Shown here piece by piece: positions 16,566-25,141 of a stretch of DNA of 64,000 nt (positions within the stretch are counted from its first letter, which is position 1; the number at the start of each line of letters is the position of its first letter). The notes under the pieces were generated by a model. It saw nothing but the letters and a program-made list of their open reading frames with translations, was not told the origin of the DNA and did not search any database. This DNA comes from Pseudonocardia autotrophica. Its GTDB lineage: Bacteria; Actinomycetota; Actinomycetes; Mycobacteriales; Pseudonocardiaceae. The translations under genes were made by a program, and so were the position numbers. The DNA lies in assembly GCF_003945385.1 (NCBI RefSeq), contig NZ_AP018920.1:5394001-5458000 (forward strand), written 5' to 3'.

Positions 16566-16957
16566 CCCGCACTCCGGCGAACCGGGGGAAGCTCATAGCG
16601 CGCAAGCGACCTCGGCTGGTACCGATCCGCGACAGGATCGTGCTGGCGGAGCTCAACCACCCCGGCGTCGGGTACTGGCGCGACCTGCAGCATGCCTTGC
16701 GTGAGGACGACGGCCGGCTGGCACAGGAGCTGGCCGCCATCCGCGACCATGCAGAGTTGCCCGACCAAATCAGCGTGATCCGAACGTTCGACATCCTGGT
16801 CTGGACTACGGGGAAGCAGGCCAGGCAGACAGACAGCCTCCTGCTTGACGAGTGACGGACTTGAGCACGTCGAGGGCATGCCCAAGCCTGAGCCGGTCGG
16901 ACACCCAAGCGTGCCGTGCCTCGTCCTCCCCAACAGACGCTGCATTAGTGTCCGTTC

Positions 16958-19900
16958 GTGGCTCCACCCTCCTCGTCATCGAGTCCCGTGCGCGCTGAGG
17001 ACCTGACCGCCGGCGTCACGGTGCACGGGCTGCGTCCGGGCCCCGTGTCTGTGCTTGCGGCCATCCCACACGGCCCTGACACGATCAATTTGGTCTTCCA
17101 GGACAGCTCGGGCGTGCCGAACACCCAGTTGCTGTATCCCGCCGATCTCGCACGCCTCACGGTCGAGCAGCCCGGCAGCCGATGGAGCTTCGACGCCGAC
17201 GGAGCCGAGTTCCGACTGGCCGCTGAGGCACTACGCATCCGCATGGCGGGCCTTCACGATCCGATGCTCGCCGTGTCCTCGTCCGATGTGAGGCCGCTAC
17301 CGCACCAGATCCGGGCCGTCTACGGGGAGCTGCTGCCGAAGACCCCTCTGCGGTTTCTCCTCGCCGACGACCCCGGCGCGGGAAAGACCATCATGGCCGG
17401 CCTGTACGCCAAGGAGCTCATGCTCCGCGGGGACCTAGCCCGGATGCTGATCGTGGCGCCCGGAAGCCTGGTCGAACAGTGGCAGGACGAGCTGGCGGCG
17501 AAGTTCGGGATCGACGCCGAGATCCTTTCCCCCGACATGGCAGCCAGCGCTGCGGACGGCAACCCCTTCACCAGGCACCCTCTGCTGATCGCGCGCATGG
17601 ACCAGCTCGCCCGCTCGGAACCCCTACGAGCGCATCTAGCCACGAGCGAGTGGGACTTGGTCGTCGTCGACGAGGCTCACCGGATGTCAGCCCGGTGGTG
17701 GACGGGCGAGCTGCGGACCACCAAGCGATACGAACTCGGTCAGGAACTTGGCAACGTCGCCCGCCACCTGCTTCTGATGACGGCTACACCGCACGCAGGT
17801 AGCGAGGAGAACTACCAGCTCTTCCTCGCCCTCCTCGACCCGGACCGCTTCGAAGGACGCTTTCGCGACGGCGTGCACTCTACGGACACCACCGGGCTGA
17901 TGCGGCGCATGGTGAAGGAGGACCTCCTCACCTTCGAGGGCCGTCCGCTGTTCCCCGAGCGGATCGCCGAGACGGTGCCCTACGAGCTCTCGGGCGGCGA
18001 GCAGCTCCTGTACGAGCGGGTCACGCAGTACGTGCGCGAGGAGATGAATCGCGCGGAGTCCCTGGACGCCGGACGTGTCCGGACAGTGGGTTTCGCTCTC
18101 ACCGTCCTCCAGCGCCGGCTCGCGTCCAGCACTCATGCGATCCTTCGCTCTCTCGAGCGCCGCCGACATCGTCTTCAAGTAAAGCGCCAGGAGATGCTCA
18201 GCGCGACGCAGGCGTCCAGTCGCGACGAGCAGCTCTCCTACAGGGTGCGCATCACCGAGATCGAGGATTTCGAGTCTGACGAGCTCGACGCCGAGCAGGC
18301 TGAGGCTCTCGAAGAGAACGTCGTCGACGCAGCGACCGCGGCCCAGTCGGCTGTGGAGCTCGCTTACGAGATCTCGCAGCTCGACGAGCTCGTCGCACTC
18401 GCCACAGATGTCCGGGACTCAGGGCAGGACCGGAAGTGGGCAGAGCTGCGCAGACTGCTTCTCGACGAAGACATTCTTCGAGCCCCCGACGGAACTCCAC
18501 GCAAGCTGATCGTGTTCACGGAGCACAAGGACACGCTGAACTACCTCGCCGAGCAGATCCGCAACGTCCTCGGCCGCGACGACGGGGTCCTCGTTATCCA
18601 CGGGGGCACCAAACGCGACGACCGTCGACGTGCCCGAGAAGAGTTCACGCACGACCCGGCGCGCGCGGTGCTGGTGGCTACTGACGCGGCGGGCGAGGGC
18701 ATGAACCTGCAGGCCGCCCACCTTATGATCAACTACGATCTGCCGTGGAATCCCAATCGGCTAGAGCAACGCTTCGGACGCATCCACCGCATCGGGCAGG
18801 AGAGCGTCTGCCGACTCTGGAACCTGGTCGCCGAGGACACGCGGGAGGGACAGGTCTTCACCAGGCTGTTGACGAAGATGGAGGAGCAGCGCAGGGCCTA
18901 CGGAGGACGTTTGTTCGACGTCCTGGGCGACGCGTTTACCGAGACGTCCCTCCGCGACCTGCTGATGAAGGCCATCCGATACGGCGATGACCCGGAACGC
19001 CGGGCAGAGATGTTTGATGTCGTCGACGCCGAGGTCTCCAGCGGACTCAACGAGTTGCTCATCGAACGAGCGCTGGCCCAGGAGGCGCTCAGCCCCCACG
19101 AGCTCGAACAGCTGCGCAAGGAAATGGACGAGGCCGCTGCCAGAAGGTTGCAGCCTCACTACGTCGAGCTGTTCTTCCGTGACGCGTTCACCCGTCTCGG
19201 CGGCCGGATCTCCCGGCGTGAGGTAGGCCGCCACCAGATCAGCAACGTGCCCGCAACCCTGCGCGCCAGGCAGCGGCCCGGCTCTCGCACGCCACTTACG
19301 ACCCGGTACGAGCGCGTGACCTTCGAGCCGAGCCGCGTCGAGGGCTTCGGCAGACGAGCAGAGCTGCTGGCACCCGGACACCCGCTGATGGACACAGTCC
19401 TCGATGCCACAGTTGAGGCGCACCGCTCAGCGCTGGACCGGGGCGCCGTACTCTTCGATCCCCACGACTTCGGCACCGTCCCTCAGCTCGTCGTTGCGTT
19501 GACCGGCGAGATCGTCGACGGGACGGGCCGGGTGGTCAGCAAGCGATTCGCGTTCGTCACCCTGACACCCGACGGACGCGCATCGACAGCCGGCCCGGCG
19601 CCCTACCTGGACGCGGAGCCGCTCCCTGCTCGCGCGCAGGCCGCCGCGAAGAAGGTCTTGACTCAGGCGTGGCTCAACGACGGTGTCGAGACGCTTGCCA
19701 GCACGTGGGCTGTCACCGATCAACAGCCTGAGCATCTAGAACAGGTCCGAGCGCGGATGCTGCCCCTGCTGGAGAAGACCACAGCCGCCGTCCGACAGCG
19801 ACTCCTGCAGCAGGTCAACTGGCACCACAGCGAGGCAGCCCGCATTCGCGACGAGATCGCTGCAGGAAAGGGCGGCAAGATCCGGCAAAGCCCCGATCGG

Positions 19901-20449
19901 CTTGAGTCGAGAGCGCGTGAGCTGGAGGCACGCCTCGACGTCCGCACCGCGGCGTTGATAGCCGAAGCCCAACTCGCGGCGAAGGCCCCGACCGTAGTCG
20001 GCGCGGCCTTGATCATTCCGGCCGGGCTAGTGTCGACACATGACGGTCGGCATCCAGCGGACACGACCATCAGCGAGCGGCGGGCCGTCGACGCGGTCCT
20101 CGCCGCCGAGAGGGCCCTCGGCCGAGACGCCGAGGAGATGCCCCACAACAACCCCGGCTACGATATCCGCTCAACTGCGCCAGGACAACCGACCGTCTTC
20201 ATCGAAGTAAAGGGCCGTGTAGCGGGAGCAGACGACTTTTTCGTGACCTACAACGAAGTGTTGTTCGGCAAGAACGCAGGCGATAACCACCGCCTCGCAC
20301 TCGTCTCCGTCAGCCCAGACGGGCCAGAACATGACGAGCTGCGCTACCTCGCCAACCCGTTCCGCAGTACGGACCTCGGCGGATTTACTGCCACTGGTAT
20401 TCGCGGGGACTGGGACGCCATGTGGAACCAAGGGGGACTCCCGCAATGA
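16958..20449 (+). CDS. SNF2-type helicase with C-terminal DUF3883 domain
   Basis: 1163 residues, superfamily 2 ATPase. Walker A is DDPGAGKT (about 137-144), motif II DEAH (238-241), motif III LLMTATPH (about 271). The C-terminal helicase lobe has VFTEHKDTLNYL and motif VI QRFGRIHRIGQ (about 601-611). A DUF3883 domain at about 1060-1140 (NNPGYDIRS..FIEVKGR), whose ExK-type core resembles restriction-endonuclease folds, ends the protein. Such helicases occur in DISARM-like and DUF1156/DUF499 defence cassettes, where they translocate on DNA. Its stop overlaps the methylase start (ATGA). The GTG at 16988 is an alternative start; neither has a strong ribosome-binding site. Confidence 0.9.
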   Translation: MAPPSSSSSPVRAEDLTAGVTVHGLRPGPVSVLAAIPHGPDTINLVFQDSSGVPNTQLLYPADLARLTVEQPGSRWSFDADGAEFRLAAEALRIRMAGLHDPMLAVSSSDVRPLPHQIRAVYGELLPKTPLRFLLADDPGAGKTIMAGLYAKELMLRGDLARMLIVAPGSLVEQWQDELAAKFGIDAEILSPDMAASAADGNPFTRHPLLIARMDQLARSEPLRAHLATSEWDLVVVDEAHRMSARWWTGELRTTKRYELGQELGNVARHLLLMTATPHAGSEENYQLFLALLDPDRFEGRFRDGVHSTDTTGLMRRMVKEDLLTFEGRPLFPERIAETVPYELSGGEQLLYERVTQYVREEMNRAESLDAGRVRTVGFALTVLQRRLASSTHAILRSLERRRHRLQVKRQEMLSATQASSRDEQLSYRVRITEIEDFESDELDAEQAEALEENVVDAATAAQSAVELAYEISQLDELVALATDVRDSGQDRKWAELRRLLLDEDILRAPDGTPRKLIVFTEHKDTLNYLAEQIRNVLGRDDGVLVIHGGTKRDDRRRAREEFTHDPARAVLVATDAAGEGMNLQAAHLMINYDLPWNPNRLEQRFGRIHRIGQESVCRLWNLVAEDTREGQVFTRLLTKMEEQRRAYGGRLFDVLGDAFTETSLRDLLMKAIRYGDDPERRAEMFDVVDAEVSSGLNELLIERALAQEALSPHELEQLRKEMDEAAARRLQPHYVELFFRDAFTRLGGRISRREVGRHQISNVPATLRARQRPGSRTPLTTRYERVTFEPSRVEGFGRRAELLAPGHPLMDTVLDATVEAHRSALDRGAVLFDPHDFGTVPQLVVALTGEIVDGTGRVVSKRFAFVTLTPDGRASTAGPAPYLDAEPLPARAQAAAKKVLTQAWLNDGVETLASTWAVTDQQPEHLEQVRARMLPLLEKTTAAVRQRLLQQVNWHHSEAARIRDEIAAGKGGKIRQSPDRLESRARELEARLDVRTAALIAEAQLAAKAPTVVGAALIIPAGLVSTHDGRHPADTTISERRAVDAVLAAERALGRDAEEMPHNNPGYDIRSTAPGQPTVFIEVKGRVAGADDFFVTYNEVLFGKNAGDNHRLALVSVSPDGPEHDELRYLANPFRSTDLGGFTATGIRGDWDAMWNQGGLPQ

Positions 20450-23232
20450 CCGAGCCACGACCGACCCCAATGAAGCGCAAGCTCATCGAGGTTGCATTGC
20501 CCCTTGAAGTCATCAATCGTGAGTCAGCGCGAGAAAAATCTATCCGCCGCGGTCATCCATCTACATTCCATTTGTGGTGGGCACGCAGGCCGCTTGCCGC
20601 TGCTCGGGCGGTGCTGTTCGCCCAGCTCGTTGACGATCCATCTTCTCACCCTGAACGCTTCCCCAGCGACGCCGATCTGATCAACGAGCGAAAACGACTC
20701 CATCGACTCATCGAGCGCATGGTGACGTGGGAGAACCTGCATGACGACGAGGTCTTTATGCAGGCTCGTCAGGAGATCCTCGACTCCACAGATGGCGCAC
20801 CGCCACCAATTCTAGACCTATTCGCTGGCGGAGGAGCAATTCCCCTTGAAGCGCAACGCCTTGGCCTCGAAGCGCACGCAAGTGATCTGAACCCGGTCGC
20901 CGTCCTCATCAACAAAGCATTAATCGAGATTCCACCAAAGTTTGCAGGCCGGTCTCCTGTCAACCCTGAAGCATCCGTTCTTCGTCAAGGCAGCTGGCCT
21001 AGTAACACCGGCCTCGCCGACGATGTCCAGTTCTACGGAAACTGGATTCGAGACGAAGCTGAAAAGAGAATCGGCAGCAACTACCCGAAAGCGACGTTGT
21101 CCGACGGATCGAAAGCTTCGGTGATCGCCTGGATATGGGCCAGAACCGTAACCTGTCCAAACCCCGCCTGCGGCATCCGAATGCCTCTCGTTCGGTCTTG
21201 GCAAATCGGGGGAAAGAAGGGGCGCGAAGCTTGGGTAATTCCATCCACCGTGAACGGAATAGTCACATATCGGATTAGCTACACTTCCCCTTCGCCGAAT
21301 GGTTCTACTACAGCTGATTCAGGGACAGTCACCCGCACCGGAGCCACATGCATAAATTGTTCAGCGGCCGTCGACCTAAAATACATTCGAGCAGAAGGCA
21401 AAGCGGGTCGTCTCGGCACTGACTTACTAAGTATCGTTGCGGAGGGAAAACGCACCAGACATTACCTTCCGCCCAGCACGGAGCAGATAGAGGCTGCATC
21501 TCTTGCTCGACCGGAGGACGCACCTGATGGTCGGCTCGGATACGACCCACGTGCCATAACTGCACCAAATTATGGCCTGGAAACTATTTCGGATTTATTC
21601 ACCGCTCGACAACTAGTGGCTTTGACAACCTTCAGCGACCTCGTAGTCGAGGCGCGCGAGCGCGTCTACTCTGATGCCATCGCACGTTGCGACTCGACCG
21701 CAGAACGGTCGGAGACAGAGAAATGGAGCGCATCCTACGCAGACGCGGTGGCATTGTATCTCGGCGCCGCCGTAAGTCGAGGGGCAGATCTCAACAACTC
21801 GCTGGTCACGTGGTCGAGTTCAAGGGATCAGGCTCGTAATCTCTTCGCCCGTCAAGCAATACCAATGACATGGGACTTTGTCGAAGTATCCCCGTTTGGA
21901 GGAGCAGCGGGTGATCTCGGCGTCGCGCTAAGGACTTCTGGCGAGGCTTTTGCAGCACTTCCAGGGGGCGAGCCGGGTACCGTATCCCAGCTCGACGCAC
22001 AGACGCGTCAGCTACAAGGCCTACTCATCTCGACAGATCCACCGTACTACGACAATATCGGCTATTCTGATCTAAGTGACTTCTTCTATGTTTGGCTAAG
22101 GAGAGCCCTTAGGACCATCCATCCTGAGTTGTTATCAACCCTGCTCACGCCAAAAGAGAACGAACTAGTTGCCAACCCATATCGGCATGACGGCAAGAGC
22201 GGAGCGCATCAGTTCTTCGAATCAGGATTCAACGGAATCTTCCGCAGAGCCCGTGAACATGCTATCCCCAACTTCCCTATAACTGTATATTATGCCTTTA
22301 AGCAGGTGGAGACAAACATGCATGGCGAAGCGTCTACCGGGTGGGAAACCCTGCTCGATGGCATGCTCAGCGCCGGATGGTCGATAACTGCAACATGGCC
22401 AATGCGAAGTGAGCGAGGCGGCAGGATGCGAGACATTGGAAGCAATGCACTCGCATCCTCAATTGTACTAGCTCTCCGTCCTCGGCCTGCGAGCGCATCG
22501 CAGACTCCACGAAGAGGGTTTATCAGCGCCTTGAAGGGCGAACTACCCCAGGCGCTTCGCGAACTACAACAGGGAGCCATCGCCCCAGTCGATCTTCCAC
22601 AAGCGGCCATTGGACCCGGAATGGCCGTATTCAGTCGCTACTCAGCGGTTCTAAACGATGACGGCTCGCCGATGAGCGTTCGAGCGGCACTATCACTCAT
22701 TAATGAGGTACTCGATGAGGTCCTGTCTGAGCAGGAAGGTGACTTTGACTCAGATACACGTTTCGCCCTAGCCTGGTTCCGCCAGCACGGATTCGAAGCA
22801 GGAGATTTTGGCGATGCGGACAACCTCGCTCGCGCGCGTAACGCATCTCTGGAGCACCTTGAACGATCTGGGATCCTTAGTCTTCGTGGTACACGCGGCA
22901 AAGTCAGCTTGCTCGCGCCAGCAACCCTCGATCCCGCATGGAACCCTCAAACCGATGCGTATATCAGCGTATGGGAGGTTGTCATGCATCTATCCCGTAC
23001 TCTCACCGAAAGCGGGATCGTCGCGACTTCATCCCTGCTTTCAGAAGTACCAGATTCAATTGATCGCGACTTATGTAAAGAGCTCGGCTTTCTCCTGTTC
23101 GCACTTGCTGAGGACTCAAAGCGCACCAAGGTCGCCATCGAATTCAACGCTTTAGGAACCGCTTGGAATGACATCGTTTCCGGAGTAGTGCGGCCGAGCA
23201 AGCAGGGCACGTTCGACTATACGAGAGGCTAG
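20446..23232 (+). CDS. DUF1156-domain DNA adenine methyltransferase
   Basis: 928 residues. The N-terminal DUF1156 module starts KRKLIEVALPLEVINRESAR and includes STFHLWWARRPLAAARAVLF. SAM-binding motif I is DLFAGGGAIPLEA (about 123-135), and the catalytic DPPY motif is TDPPYYDNIGYSDLS (about 530). A zinc ribbon is suggested by CPNPACG and CINCSAAV. Family members (COG1743) are predicted N6-adenine methylases that mark self DNA in defence cassettes. Base composition is clearly lower in GC than the neighbours (AT-ending codons such as ATA, TTA, CAA), suggesting separate origin. ATG 20446 is coupled to the helicase and follows AGGGGG. Confidence 0.92.
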   Translation: MTEPRPTPMKRKLIEVALPLEVINRESAREKSIRRGHPSTFHLWWARRPLAAARAVLFAQLVDDPSSHPERFPSDADLINERKRLHRLIERMVTWENLHDDEVFMQARQEILDSTDGAPPPILDLFAGGGAIPLEAQRLGLEAHASDLNPVAVLINKALIEIPPKFAGRSPVNPEASVLRQGSWPSNTGLADDVQFYGNWIRDEAEKRIGSNYPKATLSDGSKASVIAWIWARTVTCPNPACGIRMPLVRSWQIGGKKGREAWVIPSTVNGIVTYRISYTSPSPNGSTTADSGTVTRTGATCINCSAAVDLKYIRAEGKAGRLGTDLLSIVAEGKRTRHYLPPSTEQIEAASLARPEDAPDGRLGYDPRAITAPNYGLETISDLFTARQLVALTTFSDLVVEARERVYSDAIARCDSTAERSETEKWSASYADAVALYLGAAVSRGADLNNSLVTWSSSRDQARNLFARQAIPMTWDFVEVSPFGGAAGDLGVALRTSGEAFAALPGGEPGTVSQLDAQTRQLQGLLISTDPPYYDNIGYSDLSDFFYVWLRRALRTIHPELLSTLLTPKENELVANPYRHDGKSGAHQFFESGFNGIFRRAREHAIPNFPITVYYAFKQVETNMHGEASTGWETLLDGMLSAGWSITATWPMRSERGGRMRDIGSNALASSIVLALRPRPASASQTPRRGFISALKGELPQALRELQQGAIAPVDLPQAAIGPGMAVFSRYSAVLNDDGSPMSVRAALSLINEVLDEVLSEQEGDFDSDTRFALAWFRQHGFEAGDFGDADNLARARNASLEHLERSGILSLRGTRGKVSLLAPATLDPAWNPQTDAYISVWEVVMHLSRTLTESGIVATSSLLSEVPDSIDRDLCKELGFLLFALAEDSKRTKVAIEFNALGTAWNDIVSGVVRPSKQGTFDYTRG

Positions 23233-23236
23233 ACTC

Positions 23237-25138
23237 GTGGGCTTCTTGACCCCGCAGCATAAACTGTCGACCCTATTGGATAGAGTTAACAACGGGAGAA
23301 TCCAGCTACCGGATTTTCAGCGTAGTTACAAGTGGGACGAGGAGCGCATCCGCGCGCTCCTAGCCACCATCACTCTCGGCCACCCGCTTGGCGTGATCAT
23401 GCTGCTGCAGACGGGCAACGACCAGGTCCGATTCAAGCCCAAGCCGCTCGAAGGAACGCCCGTAGGCGCAGCTGTGGCTGCGCCGGAGCACCTGCTGCTC
23501 GATGGCCAGCAGCGGCTCACGTCGCTCGTTCAGTCGCTCACCGGTGACGGCGTGGTCGACACCGAAGATGTTCGGAAGAAGCAGGTACGACGCCGCTTCT
23601 ACATCGACATCGAGCGTGCGATGGTCGATCCGCTGCGCCTCGAAGACGCCCTCCGCACACTGCCTGGCGACGGGATCGAGCGGACCAACTTCGGCCGGGA
23701 CGTCACGCTCGACGTGTCCACACCGGAGCTCGAGCGCGTGCACGGTCTGTTTCCGTTTCGGCTCGTCTATGATCAGCCGAACCTGCTGGACTGGTTGTGG
23801 AAGTTCCCGTCCGCCACTGGTCATCTCGCAGAGCGGACTGCTCTGATCCAGCGGTTCCAGGGGGAGGTGCTCACCCCGCTGCAGAGTTACGAGATTCCCG
23901 CGATCGAGTTGGACAAGGCGACGACGAAAGCTGCAGTCGCCACCGTGTTCGAAAAGGTCAACACCGGTGGGCTGCCGCTCAACGTCTTCGAGCTACTGAC
24001 ATCGATCTTCGCTGGCGACGCGCGGTACTACGCCGAGCATGGCGTCGACTTCCGTCTGAACGACGACTGGGCCCTCACCCAAGCCGTGATCGACACGCAC
24101 CCCGTGTTGAAGAAGTTCGACAGCACGGCCTTCCTACAAGCGGTGACGCTGCTTGCCACCAGCCACGGGATTGGCGCGACGTACGCCCGTAAGGAAGACA
24201 TTCTTAAGCTCGACCTCGTCGACTACCTGCGGTGGGCCGAGCCAGTTCGGCAGGCTCTGGTGTGGGTCGCACAGTTTCTGCACGACGAGCACATCCACCG
24301 GCAGGACGACGTGCCGTACCAAACCCAGCTAATTCCATTGGCTGCAATGCGCGTCGTCCTCGGCGAGGAGGCGGACGTGTACGCAGTCCGCGCACGTCTC
24401 CGTCGCTGGTACTGGAGCGGCGTGCTAGGCGAGCAGTACGGGGGCGCAACTGAAACTCGCTTCGCCCGTGACCTCGACCAGGTTCCCTCGTGGGCCTTGG
24501 CCGGAGTGGGTGCGACGGCTGGAGAACGAGACCGGGGCATCCCGAGCACTGTCGCAGGAGCCAGCTTTACCGAGTCGCGTCTGTTGACGCTTCGTTCTCG
24601 ACAGTCCGCCGCCTACAAGGGGATCCACGCGCTTCTCATGGCGCGCGGCTGCAAGGACTGGCGCTTCCAAAAGACCTTCGACCACAACCAGTTTGTTGCG
24701 CTCCGGGTGGACATCCATCACGTGTTCCCGCGGAAGTGGTGCATCACAAACAACGTCGAGAGTTGGATGCGCGAGAGCATCGTGAACAAGACTCCGCTGG
24801 CGCGGAAGACGAACCAGATGGTGGGCGGCGCGTCGCCGGCGTCCTACATGCCGAAGCTTGAGAAGACCGCTGGGCTAAAGCCGGAGGAGTTGGACGAGGT
24901 AGTCGCGGCCCATCTGATCGACCCGGCAACGCTCCGTACCGCCGACTTCGAGTCCTACTTCCTGCGCCGGCGCCGGGCGCTCCTCGAGCTCGTCGAAGAG
25001 GCAATGGGGAAGCCCGCCCAGCGCGACGTCGAGGCCGACGAGCTCGTAGGCGGATTCGAGACACCAGACCAGTTCGCCGAGGAGCCCGACGACGTCGAGG
25101 ACGGCGCAGACGAGACCACCGCGGACGAGGAGGCATGA
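23237..25138 (+). CDS. DUF262 / HNH (GmrSD-like) protein
   Basis: 633 residues. The N-terminal DUF262 ParB-like domain has FQRSYKWDEERIRALL and the nucleotide-handling DGQQRLTSL motif (about residues 89-97). The C-terminal half carries an HNH-type site, DIHHVFPRKW (about 491-500), followed by NKTPLARKTN, as in the DUF1524 nuclease part of GmrSD enzymes. GmrSD proteins cut modified phage DNA in an NTP-stimulated manner. Here the gene sits 4 bp after the methylase and 3 bp before the ATPase, so it is part of the cassette. It ends in an acidic tail. GTG start. Confidence 0.88.
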   Translation: MGFLTPQHKLSTLLDRVNNGRIQLPDFQRSYKWDEERIRALLATITLGHPLGVIMLLQTGNDQVRFKPKPLEGTPVGAAVAAPEHLLLDGQQRLTSLVQSLTGDGVVDTEDVRKKQVRRRFYIDIERAMVDPLRLEDALRTLPGDGIERTNFGRDVTLDVSTPELERVHGLFPFRLVYDQPNLLDWLWKFPSATGHLAERTALIQRFQGEVLTPLQSYEIPAIELDKATTKAAVATVFEKVNTGGLPLNVFELLTSIFAGDARYYAEHGVDFRLNDDWALTQAVIDTHPVLKKFDSTAFLQAVTLLATSHGIGATYARKEDILKLDLVDYLRWAEPVRQALVWVAQFLHDEHIHRQDDVPYQTQLIPLAAMRVVLGEEADVYAVRARLRRWYWSGVLGEQYGGATETRFARDLDQVPSWALAGVGATAGERDRGIPSTVAGASFTESRLLTLRSRQSAAYKGIHALLMARGCKDWRFQKTFDHNQFVALRVDIHHVFPRKWCITNNVESWMRESIVNKTPLARKTNQMVGGASPASYMPKLEKTAGLKPEELDEVVAAHLIDPATLRTADFESYFLRRRRALLELVEEAMGKPAQRDVEADELVGGFETPDQFAEEPDDVEDGADETTADEEA

Positions 25139-25141
25139 ACG

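Larger units (their letters stand above)
15291..16595 (+). mobile_element. IS3-family insertion sequence, copy 1
   Basis: 1305 bp. The terminal repeats begin TGAGGTTCCCCCGC (left) and TGAGCTTCCCCCGG (right, reverse complement) and match at 23 of 26 positions. It is flanked by a 3-bp duplication TAG (15288-15290 and 16596-16598), which lies inside the DUF6308-like gene. It appears identical to copy 2 at 50932-52236, so transposition was recent. Confidence 0.93.
14642..16855 (+). pseudogene. DUF6308-like protein gene, split by an IS3-family IS
   Basis: The 5' part (14642-15290) and 3' part (16599-16855) are separated by the IS at 15291-16595. Removing the IS and one TAG copy joins LLPGVGPVITSKLL to ARKRPRLVPIRDRIVLAEL in frame, restoring 301 codons. 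The N-terminal portion has a CxxC-rich segment (CPLGTHCYAC, CWTACESC) that could bind zinc. The rest resembles DUF6308 proteins (FTAEDIVAVSMLGV, GVGPxxxSKLLARKRPRLVP), which are common beside plasmid and defence genes and share a DNA-glycosylase-like HhH look. Function unproved. ATG 14642 lacks a clear ribosome-binding site. Confidence 0.75.
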
